From: Drosophila miranda
Lineage: Eukaryota > Arthropoda > Insecta > Diptera > Drosophilidae
Assembly: GCF_003369915.1 (NCBI RefSeq)
Contig: NC_046675.1
Span: 30,380,001-30,444,000, forward strand
Reading direction: 5' to 3'
DNA: 64,000 nt
Under the pieces are notes generated by a model that worked only from the letters and a program-made list of their open reading frames with translations, ran no database searches and was not told the origin of the DNA. Positions 35,275 through 47,695 of the stretch are shown here, piece after piece (the stretch's first letter is position 1; each line of letters begins with the position of its first letter). Made by a program: the position numbers and the translations under genes.

Positions 35275-36873
35275 CTAACCCTTGAGGCTGGTCAAGCCAG
35301 CACGCATTACCTCGTCGACGAGCAGCAGATTGCCGGCTATGATTGAGCACGAGTTGATGATCTGTTTCTTGACAATGTAGTTGTCGTAGATACCCATATC
35401 GGCGGGCTTCATAGGCTCACCGGTGGCCAAATCGAGCCCAACTAGATCGGGGGTCGAGCGATCCTCGGTGACGAGCTTCACAATGGTGTCCTGAGCATCG
35501 TAGCCGCTGTTGATGGCCAGAGTTTTGGGTACCACCAGCAGGGCATCAGCAAAGGCCTGAACTGCCAGGCGGGCCTTGCCCTTGATGGTGTCCTTGTAGA
35601 CCAACAGCTCGTTGTAGGCACGCACCTCGAAGGCGCCAGCTCCAGGGATCAGAGCCTTGTCGCTAATTGTATTGTTGATGGCGCGCAGACCGTCGCGAAT
35701 GGCATCCTTGATCTGGAGTATGGTGTACTTGTTGGGGCCCTTGATCAGAATGGTGACCGAAAGCGGATGCTTGCAGTCCTCCACAAAGGTGTATTTGTTC
35801 TCGCCCAGAACATGCTCGTACACGACTCCTGCATAGCCGAGATGCTCCTCTTGCAGATCCTCAAAGGTGTTCAAGGCGGTCCCGCCGCAAGCCAAAGCCA
35901 AACGCTCCATGTTGCGACGCTTGGCGCGACGCAGAGCCAGTATGCCCTCCTTGGCGAGGGCATCCAGGGAAAGGGGATCTATTCCCTTCTGGTTGATCAG
36001 CACGAAAGTCTTGTCTGTGCCGTCGCACAGCGAACGCTTCAGATCGATCACCTTCTTTACACGCTGATCGATGAAATCACGCTCAGCCCGGACGAAGGCC
36101 TCGCGCTCCTCGGCTGTCTTGTAGAAGAAGCCAGAATTGACTTCAGCCTTCTCGTACTCCAGCGAGACATTGGCCGTGAGTATGTAGCATTTTTCCAAAC
36201 GCTTGGGCATCTCCGGATGGCGGCCGCCATGGTCCATGACCAAACCACGCACCAGCTGCGTGTCCGTGGCGGTCTTGTGCTGCATTTCCATCAGCTCGAC
36301 CATGTGCAGATCAACGGGCTTCAGGGTCCCATTGGCAATGGTCAGTATGGCGTCCACACACACCTCGGTAAGTAGATCGGCCAGAACGGGATGCACCTTG
36401 GTCTTCAGACTGGTGTTGGCCACCTCCATCAGATTCTTCTTGTTGATTTCCACCGGAACTTTGCAATTCTCGAGTACCTCGAGCGTCTTTTCGCGGGCCT
36501 TGCCAAAGCCAGCGGCCATGATGCGTGGATGCAAGCCCTCCGACAAGTATATGTCAGCCTGCTTAAGCAGCTCTCCAATAAGAATCACCGTAGTTGTGGT
36601 GCCATCGCCAGTGGAATCGTCCTGGGCGGTGCTGGCCCTGGCAATCATCGATGCAGTTGGATGCTGAATTTGCATCTCATGAAGCAGGACATTGCCGTCC
36701 TTGGTGATCTTAATGTCGCCGGCGCCAGAGACCAGCATTTTCACTGTTCCTTTCGGCCCCAGATTGGTACGCATCACATCCTGCAGACCCTTGGCGGCGC
36801 TTATGTTGATGGCCAGAGCCTGGGCGGCACGCGCAATCTCGGCCTTGGGATTCAATAAGCTCATCGAAGCCAT
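35275..36873 (-). CDS. CCT6: CCT6/TCP-1 zeta chaperonin subunit
   Basis: A 532-residue open frame with no introns. It starts [20 protein letters not shown] and has the group II chaperonin signatures [35 protein letters not shown] and GDGTTTTV (ATPase), then [20 protein letters not shown] and a C-terminal [16 protein letters not shown]. These match the zeta subunit rather than other CCT subunits. It is one of eight subunits of the cytosolic TRiC ring that folds actin and tubulin. The divergent partner ATPsynO starts 241 bp away. From memory the D. melanogaster zeta gene is elsewhere (X chromosome), so this copy may have moved or be a paralogue. Confidence 0.93.
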   Translation of the reverse strand: MASMSLLNPKAEIARAAQALAINISAAKGLQDVMRTNLGPKGTVKMLVSGAGDIKITKDGNVLLHEMQIQHPTASMIARASTAQDDSTGDGTTTTVILIGELLKQADIYLSEGLHPRIMAAGFGKAREKTLEVLENCKVPVEINKKNLMEVANTSLKTKVHPVLADLLTEVCVDAILTIANGTLKPVDLHMVELMEMQHKTATDTQLVRGLVMDHGGRHPEMPKRLEKCYILTANVSLEYEKAEVNSGFFYKTAEEREAFVRAERDFIDQRVKKVIDLKRSLCDGTDKTFVLINQKGIDPLSLDALAKEGILALRRAKRRNMERLALACGGTALNTFEDLQEEHLGYAGVVYEHVLGENKYTFVEDCKHPLSVTILIKGPNKYTILQIKDAIRDGLRAINNTISDKALIPGAGAFEVRAYNELLVYKDTIKGKARLAVQAFADALLVVPKTLAINSGYDAQDTIVKLVTEDRSTPDLVGLDLATGEPMKPADMGIYDNYIVKKQIINSCSIIAGNLLLVDEVMRAGLTSLKG

Positions 36874-37114
36874 TTTTTTTTACAATGAATACCTTTTATA
36901 AAGTGAAAACTGAGCTTGCGTGCGGCCTGATTTGACAAAAATTTGAACAGTATGACCATATGCCCGCCTAAACCGTTAGGTTAGCGTTAGTGCAACTATC
37001 GTTTTGCTATCGGCGCTGAGCAGCCCTGGCACACGTATCGAAAGGTCTTCCAATCAGAATAACCCTGTTGTCACAGCTGCGATTTTAGCTGAAAAATTCT
37101 TTGGACTAAAAACG
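36874..37114. promoter_or_regulatory. Bidirectional promoter of CCT6 and ATPsynO
   Basis: 241 bp between the two start codons, containing 'aactatcg', 'gctatcgg' and 'gtatcgaaag', which are half-matches to DRE. No TATA box is obvious. Both genes are housekeeping, so a shared promoter is likely. Confidence 0.5.
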
Positions 37115-38047
37115 ATGGCCTCCATTAACAAATTGGCAATTGTGGTATGTTTTGGGCATATAATAAAATAAAAGAAGCTTTTCTCAGTGCCAGGCGATGG
37201 AATTAAAATGTCAAAGTGTGAAAAATACGCGAGAAAAGGCCTGCCATCGAATCAATAATTATCTAACGCGTATTTGTTGGTTATGTAATTTGCAAAAATT
37301 AACCAATTCTCGGTCTTTTTAATACAATTCAGACAGCAATAATGAAGATTAATTGAAATTTCCGCAGAGCCGTGCACTAGCCACCGCCGCTGCTTCGACG
37401 AAGCCGGTGAAGCCTCCATTGCAGTTGTTCGGTCTGGAGGCTCGCTATGCCACCGCCTTGTACTCGGCTGCGACCAAATTGAACACGCTGGACAAGGTGG
37501 AGAAGGATCTGATCGCTCTGCAGACGACTCTCAAGACCGATAAGAAGCTGCGCGAGAATGTGACGAGCCCGATCATTAACAGGAAGGTCATGGCCATTGC
37601 CCTGAGGGAGGCATCCGTCAAGCTTAACTTTGCCCCAGCTACGGCCAACATTTTGGGTCTGCTGGCCGACAACGGTCGCTTGAAGAAGCTCGATAACGTC
37701 ATCACCGCCTTCAGGACCATCATGGCTGCCCACCGTGGTGAGGTTGTCTGCGAAGTGGTTTCTGCCAAGCCTCTGGACTCATCCCAGAGCAAGCAGTTGG
37801 AGGGCGCACTCAAGGTACCAGTCCCGTCCCCAGTCTCATATATCTGTCTGCTATGCTTCTATTTGACATGTCGATCATTTGCCTTTTGCAGTCTTTCTTG
37901 AAGGACAACCAGTCGCTGAAGATCACCTCTCGTGTGGATCCTAGCATCATTGGTGGTTTGATCGTTTCCATCGGCGACAAGTACGTCGACATGAGCATTG
38001 CCACCAAAGTGAAGCTCTACACAGATGTCATGCAGACTCCTGCCTAG
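37115..38047 (+). CDS. ATPsynO: Mitochondrial ATP synthase subunit O (OSCP)
   Basis: Exons 37115-37144, 37368-37814 and 37892-38047 give 210 residues. The first exon encodes only MASINKLAIV, the start of the mitochondrial presequence, which continues SRALATAAAS. The mature part has the OSCP signatures FGLEARYATALYSAATK, SPIINRKVMAIAL, LLADNGRLKKLD and, near the end, SRVDPSIIGGLIVSIGDKY. The subunit links the F1 head to the peripheral stalk of complex V. The gene is convergent with the Cys-rich gene that follows, 205 bp away. Confidence 0.95.
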
Positions 38048-38252
38048 GCCTGTAAGGATTAGCTCTTGATTAAATGCCACCAACCGAAGCGTTTGGAATT
38101 CATGCGGTATTTGCGAATAAACCACTCTTCACCCCCCCAAATATAGCAACAAAAGGCGTTTGCAATGTGCGCTTCAGCTTCCATAATTGTATTCTTGACT
38201 GGCACAGATTGTGTTAATTCCGTGTCGGTAAACGGTTTGGCGCGCCCAAACA

Positions 38253-40214
38253 TTATTTTGTACTTTTTCTGGTCGCCATCGTCTGTACGCTTTTGTCCTC
38301 TTTCGGATCCGGAGCTGCTGGGTCCATAGGTGCTGGATCCGCAGCTGCTGAATTTCCACTGTCGGATGGCCCTTGCTGTAACTCCTCCATCTTGGCCTGG
38401 ATGGTTTTCTGCAGCTCGCTTTGCTCTGCCAGCAAGCAGTACAGCTCCTTGATGCGTGCCGCCTGCAGTTCAAGGACCTTAGTGCTATTCGATGTAGCCG
38501 CTGTTTCGAACCAGTTGGCACCTTCTGGCAACTGTGACAGGGTTTCGGTTTTCCATTGACCGCAGTTGTTGCCATTTTCATTTGTCATGCCACAGATGCA
38601 TATGGGTGGACATTTGCTACAGCTTGGACCCTGGTCAAGCACTAGGACATCCGCGCAGTTCTCATCCTGCTCCTCACCTTGGCAATTGCCTTCCGAATCG
38701 TTGGTGGAAGCGCGGCATACTCTATAGTTGGGATGATCAAGTTCCTGGAAAGCGGCACGCTCGTCAGCATCCGTTAGATCCGACTGGAGCAATCGAATCT
38801 CACTAAGGGGCGACGGCTGGAAGGTTTCTGGACAGATATATTCGCTAGCATCGCAGCTCTCTTTTGGAGACCCTGCCATGAGAAGGACATTAACAATATT
38901 CGGTTTATTCTTCCCAGGACAAGTCTTCCCAGGACAAGGCTTTTCCTGTTCCTGTCCACTCTGCATACCCTGAATAATGAGGCTCATATCAACTTTACTG
39001 GCCTTGGCAGAGGGCCCCTTAGTTGGGTACACAATGCTATTAGTGGAGGCAATTGAGAATGGGATCTTGGCTCTGCATCCCCCCGTCGGAGGGGGTCTAT
39101 TCGAGCAATTTGGTTGCGGTGCAGGTGGTTGGACCATTTGCGAGGCATACTGGACCCCTTGGTCCATCATTTTGCATGCCGGACAGCACTGGCCCATCGG
39201 TTTCTTGCTTTGCATATTAGAACCAGGCCCTGATCTGGAATTACTACGATTTTTACGCTTTTGCTGTTGCTGCCTCTGTGGCATTTGTTGTTTCGCATTT
39301 TTCTGTTGCGGTTGCTGCTGGGACAACATTCCTCTTTGCTGGCCGAGTGTATTATTTAAGTTGAGGTAAATGCTTTCTGCGGTGTCCTGCTCTTGTTGCT
39401 GCTGCTGAGTACATTTCTGTAATGGCGGCAGCCTTGTCATTTGTTGGCATTGATCTTCTCTGGCGTTGCTCTCCATCATTTCCCTCTGTTTGCATTGGGC
39501 GCAGGCGCTGCACGTAGGACACCTTTGTGGACATGGTATACTCTGGGACATGCAAGATTTAGTGGCTCCTGCTTGACGCCCCATCGACTGATATTCGGGG
39601 CTTACCAATTCGGAACCTCGCCCCATTTGATTGCCCCCCTGATTGTTCAAAAATGGACAGGTACTACGCAAGCATTGCGTCTGCGAATAGCTGGCAAATT
39701 GTTGCCCACCTATGCCCATTCCGGATGGATAGAATGGGTCTGGGTATGGACGTTGTGGATTAGTGCCTATATTTTTTGAGCATCGCCCTTGATCATCTCT
39801 ACATCTGCGAGTATTCTCACTGCCAGATCGCTTTCTCTGGCAAAGTTCATGCTTAAATCCTTCCAGGTGGCTGAGACTCATGACCTCTTGATTCGTCATT
39901 TCCGATGCACAGCTGGCGCTTGGGCTTGGCCTTGGACTATTAGGATTAGTGCCAAGATTTTCAGACCATCGTCGTTGATCATCTGTACATCTGCGAGTAT
40001 TCTCAGTGCCCGATTGCGTCTTCTGGCAAAGTTCATCGTTAAATCCCTTCAAGTGGCTGACGCAGACACATGCCCATTTGCGATATGTAGCCACATCCAG
40101 ATTGGACGAATTAAGATTTGCCAAATTCAACCATCTACGCGCCTCCACAATGGTGGTTGGAATGATGTAGTCTCCAATTGGCTTCTCGCCACAGACGATA
40201 CAGCGACGACCCAT
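38253..40214 (-). CDS. Cys/Gln-rich protein with a zinc-knuckle N terminus, function unknown
   Basis: A 653-residue single-exon frame. The N terminus (MGRRCIVCGE...EARRWLNLA...WACVCVSHL) has CxxC, a conserved Trp and CxxH, which resembles a THAP/C2CH-type zinc module; this is a pattern match only. Residues 53-91 and 115-153 are an imperfect duplication (SHL.GF..ELCQ...ENTRRC.DDQ....N.GTNP). The middle is rich in Gln (QQQQQE, QQPQQK) with CxxC pairs (CPTCSACAQC, CCPACK), and the C-terminal third has a leucine/glutamine helix (about 585-625). It lies between ATPsynO and Zip88E; its ATG is 262 bp from Zip88E, in divergent orientation. I do not recognise it. Rapidly evolving, tissue-restricted genes often look like this. 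Confidence 0.75.
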   Translation of the reverse strand: MGRRCIVCGEKPIGDYIIPTTIVEARRWLNLANLNSSNLDVATYRKWACVCVSHLKGFNDELCQKTQSGTENTRRCTDDQRRWSENLGTNPNSPRPSPSASCASEMTNQEVMSLSHLEGFKHELCQRKRSGSENTRRCRDDQGRCSKNIGTNPQRPYPDPFYPSGMGIGGQQFASYSQTQCLRSTCPFLNNQGGNQMGRGSELVSPEYQSMGRQAGATKSCMSQSIPCPQRCPTCSACAQCKQREMMESNAREDQCQQMTRLPPLQKCTQQQQQEQDTAESIYLNLNNTLGQQRGMLSQQQPQQKNAKQQMPQRQQQQKRKNRSNSRSGPGSNMQSKKPMGQCCPACKMMDQGVQYASQMVQPPAPQPNCSNRPPPTGGCRAKIPFSIASTNSIVYPTKGPSAKASKVDMSLIIQGMQSGQEQEKPCPGKTCPGKNKPNIVNVLLMAGSPKESCDASEYICPETFQPSPLSEIRLLQSDLTDADERAAFQELDHPNYRVCRASTNDSEGNCQGEEQDENCADVLVLDQGPSCSKCPPICICGMTNENGNNCGQWKTETLSQLPEGANWFETAATSNSTKVLELQAARIKELYCLLAEQSELQKTIQAKMEELQQGPSDSGNSAAADPAPMDPAAPDPKEDKSVQTMATRKSTK

Positions 40215-40475
40215 TTCAAATTTACAAAAACGGATTACAGTGGAATTTGGAATTTTATTTTACAGTATTTTCCAAGCTGTGATTGGTATTTTTTTGTGGA
40301 ATTTTGGACGGCGTTATCGTGTGCGTCCCAGCGTTGCATTCACCGATAAGTTCATCGGTTATTGCAGCTGCGCCGCAGCTGTGTTTCTTTCTGTTTCGTT
40401 TAAAAATAGTAAATGCAACGAACTTTTGTGTGTACTGGTGTCCCAGTTTTGATGACTAAGCTTGCCAGCTGAATA

Positions 40476-41927
40476 ATGAGTTTAGCAAATGGAACTATGG
40501 CTATGTATGACACCCCGAATAGCAATATGGATGCAACGAATCGCGGTACCTGGGAGAAGGTCCTGGCTATGCTGATACTTGGCCTAGGCAGCTTCCTGTC
40601 TGGTATGCTTCCTGCCATTATCTCAGAGCGCAACAGGAGACGATTCCCACTGACTACGTCGCTGCTGTTGTGCTTTGGCGCGGGAATTTTGCTGGCCACA
40701 GCACTAGTTCATATACTGCCTGAGGTGAGTGTTTGCGTTGGTTTGTGTTACCTGGAATGTAATTTGAATATCCATCCATCCTCCTTCTGGCTAACACCCA
40801 ACAGGTGCGCGAGCAAATGAATTCGAAATTCGCTGAGGTGGCCATGTGTGGAGGTTTCTTCATCATCTACTTCATTGACGAGTTTATACACTATTTCTTC
40901 GGCGAGGCCATCCAGCATACGCACAGTCACGGCCATGAACATGAACCTGAACCCTCACATGCACATGTCCAAACCGACCCAGACAGGGACCACAATGGAT
41001 ATGGCGCAATCAGTGAACGTGCGCCCTTGCTATCAGCACAGCAGCAGCCGACGTCGCATTCACATTCCCACCACAACGAAAAGTAAATCGATTGCATCCC
41101 CCTCTCGACCCTATTAATTGATTTCTTTTTGATATGCAGTAGCCATGATCACGCCTCTTCCGGCTGTGATGATGCCAGGGTAGAGGATGCAAATGCCCGC
41201 ATATGTCATACCAGCCACACGGAACCATGTGCCCAGTCCATGACGGGTACTCTCGGCCTCTTTGTTGCATTGTCTCTGCACTCGGCCATTGAGGGACTGG
41301 CGATTGGGGTACAAAACTCATCCACAAAGGTCTGTACATAGTCTGGTCTTGACATAGTTTTCAGGCCTCACAATAGACAGCCAGAGGCCGCAATCTTTAG
41401 CAAATATTAGAAGCTTCGCCAAGTTTAATCTAGTTAGATAAGCCCCCCCTCTTATGTTCTTTGTTTCTTTGTAGGTCTTATTTCTTCTTGGCGCTGTGGC
41501 TTGCCACAAATTCGTGATGGGCTTCTGCCTGGGCCTAGAGTTTCGCTCCAATCCTCAGACCAGTGTGCGCTCCCAATTCATTGGCATCTTGGTATTCGCT
41601 TTGGGTGCCGTCTGCGGCATTGCCCTGGGTATGCTTATCGTGGATGTGCCCGCCGAATGGTCTTCGAAAACTCTACCCATTGTTCAGGCTTTGGCCGGCG
41701 GCACGCTCTTCTACGTCACCGTCTGTGAAGTGATACCCCGCGAGAAGGCACGCTGGCACTCGCATCCGACGCGACGCTGGGCGGGATTTGCGCAATTTGC
41801 GACTGTTGTTGCCGGCTTTGCCACCATGTGCATTATAAACTTTTATCTTTCTGGTACGTATCGCTGTGTGGCTGCTGTCTTTGGGCCGCTTCTAATCTCC
41901 GAAACCTCAATTTCAGATGAGGAATGA
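40476..41927 (+). CDS. Zip88E: ZIP-family zinc transporter Zip88E
   Basis: Exons 40476-40724, 40805-41082, 41140-41329, 41475-41853 and 41917-41927 give 368 residues with phases matching. Membrane segments: ILGLGSFLSGMLPAII, SLLLCFGAGILLATALVHILPE, CGGFFIIYFIDEFIHYF, then a cytosolic His-rich loop (HTHSHGHEHE, HSHSHH), and GLFVALSLHSAIEGLAIGVQ, the ZIP metal-site helix with HSxxEG. The following helix has CHK (VACHKFVMGF), and two more segments end the protein. It imports zinc. The final exon codes only three residues and the stop. An AATAAA at 42073-42078 probably ends the mRNA. Confidence 0.92.
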
Positions 41928-42834
41928 GAAGAATCTTTGTCGGCAGAGGGATGACGTTTGCGCTGTGTTCTTTTCATTTTTAAGACATTAATTTAATTGG
42001 GCAGCTCATTGTTAATGTTTAGGAGAAGTTTTTATAGATATGTACTGTAGGTTTGATGAATCTTTGTTATAGAATAAAATGTATTTGTATCTGGATTGAC
42101 GGCTTTTAGTTGCTGCAAAAGAAGCAAATAAAATCAATTAAATTTCACACATATTTTCTACATATATATTTTTCCTTTTTTTTTCTCCAAAGTATCTGTT
42201 TTGTTTGTGTATTTGTTTTTGTTTCTGCTATAATGATAAACCTTAAGATCCTAAGTTGGTAATCAAAAAAAATCCGTAATTTTTTCTGTTTTGTTTTGTT
42301 TTTTCTTTTGTTTTCATACCTAAACAGTTATCGTTCATTGCAATAATAATCTGCAATTATAATCTTTATGTTTTAAACGAATTAAAACAACATCTATATG
42401 TAACTATAAATCTCTATACGCGTGTAGGTTTGTATATATGTATATATTTATGTATATATAAAAGGGTTTATCTAAAGGTAATTTATGTTGGGTTGATTGT
42501 TAAGAAAAACAATGATAAAATAGCAAAATGTGCGGGGGATTTGTTGGTCTCTGGATCTCTGATTAATGCTGATTTTTAGATGGGTTTAAGGTCGGGCGGT
42601 AGGAAGGGGGATCTATATTTCTAATTACGTGAGACTTGCAGATTAGATCTTATACATATCTTTGCGTATAGTTTTTTTATGTATGGGTATGCTCTTCTCA
42701 GTCCTTATTTAACTAATTTAATTTACAATCGAAACCGAAAATTCTTCTGGACTTCAGATAGGCTTTCTGGCTACCCTTTGGCCTGACACGACAGTGTAGA
42801 AAAACGAAACTTAGAACATAAATAAATCTAGTAA
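41928..42834. other. Convergent 3'UTRs of Zip88E and Cp190
   Basis: Zip88E poly(A) signal AATAAA at 42073-42078. The T-rich stretch 42160-42500 reads as an A-rich 3'UTR on the minus strand for Cp190. No gene seen. Confidence 0.55.
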
Positions 42835-45800
42835 TTATAGTTCCGCCTTTGCCGCAGCACTAACCCCATTCTCATCCTCATCTTCATCATCATCGGCCCA
42901 TTCGCTGCTGAGACTCTTTACCTTATCCGCACTTGCCGCCTCCTCTACCTCAACGACCGCCGACGCCGACGTCTTATCTGTGGCGGCTCCTGCATCGCTG
43001 CTGCTGTTTGGCGTGTCGTCAACCTTTGTTTCCTTTGATGCAGCCTCCACTGCTACTGTCGTCTTCCCATCATTGTTATTATCAGCTGTTGTCTCTGCTT
43101 CCGGCTCAATGATCTCCGCCTGGCTTGGATGATCGGCAGGCAGCTGGGTTAGAGGCACCAGATCTGCATCTGTCTCGGTACTGTCTGTTGTGTCTACTGT
43201 GGTCGCTGCTGCTGCTTCTATCGCTTCCAGGGGAGTACTACTCTTGTCATCTTCGGGCAACTCCGCCTGGGCTATCAATTCATCCAGCAACTCCTTGCGC
43301 ATATTGTCCGTCTCCAAATGTTCCTCTTCCTCCCCCACCACATGCTCCACAGTGTTGGCAGGTAAGGCTGTACTTGAATCGATTTCCACATCTGGCGTGG
43401 CTACATCTGCTCCTGTCGCATCTTCTTTAATGAACTCCTGCTCCTCCTCATGCTCTCGCTTGATATTAATGTCTGTCTCTGTTTTCGTAGCAGCAGCTAC
43501 AGCTGGTGCGGGGTCCTCCTCAGCCGTATCCGTGTCCACATCCATCCTTTCGTCCTGTCTAGTTGTTGTACTGGTGGCCGGGACTTCTACACCGACTTCT
43601 TCCTCGCAGCCACCGGCCGCAGCAGGCTGCTCTGCTGCACTATTGGTCTTTGATGACGTATCGTCGGTGCCCTTGTGCATCGATTTTAGAGCCAAATCAA
43701 TATCGTCTTCCTCCTCCTCTTCAACGATATTGCTTTCCTCAGCCATGGGCTGGGTTTCCACTGTTTTCTCGGGCTGTTGTTTGCCGAGAACAGTCTCTGT
43801 GCTTCCAGGCTTTTCCATATCCATCATTTCATCCTCATTCTCGTCTTCGGTCCAATCGCCCGTCAACTCCTTTAGTTTTTCACTAATGTCATCGCGAGGT
43901 TTCTCTGGTTTCTGCAAAGAAAAATATTATTTAATGACACGATTCCTCTGTAAATGAGAGATGGGGAAAAACGTACCTCTTTGCTGTTCTGCTCCTCGGA
44001 TTCGGCAATTAGATTCTCTGCCCATTCCAAATTGTCAATGGACTCTTTGCTCTCATCGGCCGCACTGGTGCCGGTCTCGCTCTTCTTGCCACTCTCCACT
44101 GAATCGGCAGCACCGAGTTCGCTGTAGATCTGACTGTCGTCGTACTCCTCTTCGGTGCCGGCCAGGGATTTGACGTCGCCCTCCTGCTTTGCGTTTTCCA
44201 CCTCCGGCTCGCTGAGTACCATTACCACACCGCCGGCGGCGGCGCCAGCTTGTTGTTGATTCAGCTGCGAGAGGATCTCTTTTCGTTGCTCGTCTGTGAG
44301 CTCCACTTCATTGCCATCAGCTCCAACGAACTTCACCTCCTGCGGCTGCTCCAAATCCTCATGCTCCTCCTCCTCCTCCTCCGCTTCTTGATCAGCGCTG
44401 ACCCGCTGCGCTGCTATGGCACTGTGGGCAGGCAAACTGATGTTTGAGAGTATGCGAACCTTGCCCTCCGGCTCTTGCTCTTGCTCTTCCTCAGGTTCCT
44501 CCTCGTCGTCGTCTTGTGAGCCTTGATACTCCTCATCCGTCTCATCAATGATGCCATCCTCCAGGGCCTGGGTCTTGTGATAGCCCTTCATGTGCTTGTA
44601 CAGCTGCAGCTCTTGATCAAAGACCTTGTTGCAATAGATGCACTGTTGCTTGTTCTCGTCCGTGTGTGCCTCATTGATGTGACCCTCGAGGTCGGCTTTG
44701 GTCAAAAACGTTTGATCACAGAGGGCACACTCGGTAAAAGTGTAGAGCTGCGATTTGATCTGGTGATCCGTGTAAATGTGGAAATGCAACTCCCTGTTGT
44801 TGGGCGATCGCCAGCCGCAATGCTCGCACAGTGCCGGGTCGATGGTTTCCTTATGCGTGTTAATGAGATGCCGTCTGAAGCCCCTGTACGAAGGAATGCT
44901 AATGGGCCGTCCATTAACTCCACACCGTAGACACAGCCAGGGACCTGATGACAAATTCAAATGAATATTTATTAGCAAAATGTTTGGGTAGTAAGATTAA
45001 ACAAAATTCTACGTACCGGTGGTATTCTCAGCTCCCTGTGCAATCAAAGTATGCATCGTCTTGCTGTCGATTCGACGCTTCTGGGCTGATGCCGCTGCCG
45101 TGGAGCTGGCTGTTGTCGCTGCTGCTGCCGCTGCTGATGTCTGGGCTGGGACGGACTGCGCAACTGCTGATGTCTTTTGCTGGGTCGTTGCCGTTGCCTT
45201 CTGCTGTGACGTTATCAACGGTGTGGATTTGTCCGTTTTGAAAGAAACATGCAGCTTCTTGTGCGGCGATGTGGGCCCCCCCGATGCCGATGAGGATTGA
45301 GTTGGCGCAGTGGCTGCTACTGCTGGCGAACCACGCTTCACAGGTGAGGCTGCCTTCTCTGCGGGACTATTAGTTGGCGTATTGTTGGGCATAATCTTTA
45401 GCTTGATGTTCTTGTGGCCCTTGACGATATGCGGATACTGTCGCAAGACTTCGGCTATGATTTTGGTGTGATTCAGCTTGGCATTGGATGAATCCTTCAC
45501 AATAATCGTCGGCGTCTGGCTGGGCGACTCCTGTTTGAGGATGATGGTCGTTGTGCCATGCTCCAGCTGGGTCTGTGAGCCCTGCTGTGGAGTTGTCGGC
45601 TGGTTTTGCTTGGATGTGGATGGCTGCGGTGGCAAATCGTCGTCATCATCGTCTGCATGGACATCATCGTAGAGCATGCCGCCATCGTATTCCGGATCAT
45701 TGTCACCAAATTCGGCCGCAATTTGCTTACGCATCCGCTGTTGCTCGGCAAATTCTTTGACCTCCTCTAGGCTGGGCTTCTTCGAAGGCGGCGACAGGAG

Positions 45801-46543
45801 ACTCGTCTGTGCCGGTCGCTTATTGTTGTTGTATCCCTTGCGCAGCTGCTCAAAGGGAGAGGTGGGCTCTTGTTTGTTGCTTGTCGTCGTCCGAATCATT
45901 GTGTTCCCTATACTCGCACGCTGTAAATTTGGTCTCAATGTGGCTCCCGAGGCCGCCCCCACAACTGTGTTGCTGACAACGCGGCTCTGCTGGGCCGGTA
46001 CTGTTACGCGCTGTTGGGGACTACCTGTATTAATGGCTGGTCCCACGGTCCGGCGTCGTATACCCTTCGGACTGGGGGGCTAAAAAGAGGCAATACAAAT
46101 TAGTCTACGCTTTGGAATATGATGAAACAATCAGCACTCACCCTCTGCTGGCGATTAACATTCTCCATGGTGCGACGATGTGCCTCCAATAGCTTCAGCA
46201 GCACTGTCATGTTCATCTCCTTGGCGGTGCGCAGCAGTTTGCCATACATTTTCAACTCAAACTCCAGGGTGCCCGTGTACATAAAGTTGACAATGGGCAC
46301 CACAACATCCGCCTGGAACTCGTTGGGCATAATGAGGGCGTCGTCGACTATTTCGCACTGTTGCTCCAGAGCATTGAAATAGTCGGTGCAAGCGCTTAGC
46401 ACCAGGCGATGCACTTTTAATTGTGAATTATCACGGAACTGCAGTGTTAGGTCGCAGTAGTCAGTTTTGTTAAAGAAATTCTGCAGCTTCTGCAGGAAGA
46501 AGACTCCCCAGTTGTCCACTTTGACCGATTTCACTTCTCCCAT
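42835..46543 (-). CDS. Cp190: Centrosomal protein CP190, BTB/zinc-finger insulator cofactor
   Basis: Four coding exons (46543-46142, 46079-45017, 44944-43977, 43911-42835) give 1169 residues, slightly longer than the roughly 1096 I recall for D. melanogaster. The BTB domain fills exon 1 (FNKTDYCDLTLQFRDNSQLKVHR...YTGTLEF). Exon 2 is low-complexity with an acidic patch (DDVHADDDDDDLP) and an alanine run. Exon 3 starts with C2H2 fingers (CLRCG...HLINTH, CEHCGW...HIYTDH, CALCDQTF...HINEAH, CIYCNKVF...HMKGYH). The remainder is a very acidic, Glu-rich C terminus. CP190 joins insulator proteins at domain borders and binds centrosomes in mitosis. The start MGEVKSVKVDNWGVFFLQKL is the family's own. 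Confidence 0.95.
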
Positions 46544-47695
46544 TTTTGTGGCTGCGTTCTTCTCAACGTTGTTATCCTTGGCAAGTATTGTTGTTCTTCT
46601 TGTTAAATGGAACGCGCGCGCCCTCCCCGTTTGTTGTTGCTCTAGCTGGCTGATGGCGCAACTGTACTCCGGACCAAGGGAAAGGAAATTTTATATTTAG
46701 GACACGCGGCCACGTTGATGCCAAAAACAGAATGAAAAGAATCAACACAGAAACAATTATTAACTTTGTTTAGTTTGTTATGTTCACTTAGGATTAGCCT
46801 CGAAGTGCAGCTCAGGCGGGCGTCAATTGATTTTCAACAAACATACACTCTTTCAGTACTCTCTTTTGCTGGTGCTGCCGCCACGGCGCGCAATGCAACT
46901 CGGATATCGATAGATGGTATGTACGTGTGCCTATTTACGCTTCTCTGTGTGTGTGTAATGTGCGCGTCGCCAGGTTTTCTTTTGGCTTATTATTGCCTTA
47001 CTTATTAATTAATGCCCACGCGCGTGGAAATATGTTTCAATTGTTCCGTTGGTGCATTTATTTATTCTGATTTGGCGCCTCCCCTCCCCATTTCACACAA
47101 CAAGCGAAGATTATAAGCACAAAAATTCTCTCTTAATCATGCTGTATACACACAATTTTTCAAAACAATACCTTTGTTTTTTCAATTGATTTGATTTTGG
47201 TCATTTAAGTTCTTAATACATACATTAATTCGTATTGCACTCTTTTTTTGCCGGATAAATTCTAATTTTTTTCAGAGAGAACAACCGAAGCAGGCAGCCA
47301 TGTTTCTTTTCCAACAGGGTTGAAAAGTGCACTTATCGATGTGTATACGATGAGTGCTTGGTCTGGTATTGAAGAGGTGACGCAAGTCCGTGGGGTATAT
47401 GCTCACAAAATGATATTGTATTCGGCCATACATATATGTCAGTTGTTTTCTAGTTTTAATTAATTATAATGCATACTACCCTTATATGCTGTTTATTGAT
47501 ATCGAGTGCATAATTAAATTATGTGGCTCTAGTTAATTGATTCGTTCATCTATGGAAGAGTGACGTCACAGAGCTCAGAGTGTAGCTTCACCTGCGTCAC
47601 CTTACACTTTACAATTTGGTAGCGCTGCACCACGAGATGGAAACCAAGTGGTTTTTGTTTAAATAATAAACTAATAACAAACTAAACTGTACAGA
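46544..47695. other. Divergent region between Cp190 and Tsr3
   Basis: A DRE (TATCGATA, 46905-46912) lies near Cp190 and a second DRE-like ATCGAT near 47335 towards Tsr3. No coding exon seen. Confidence 0.5.
46905..46912. promoter_or_regulatory. DRE (DREF site) upstream of Cp190
   Basis: Perfect palindromic TATCGATA, 362 bp upstream of the Cp190 ATG, typical of housekeeping fly promoters. Confidence 0.45.
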
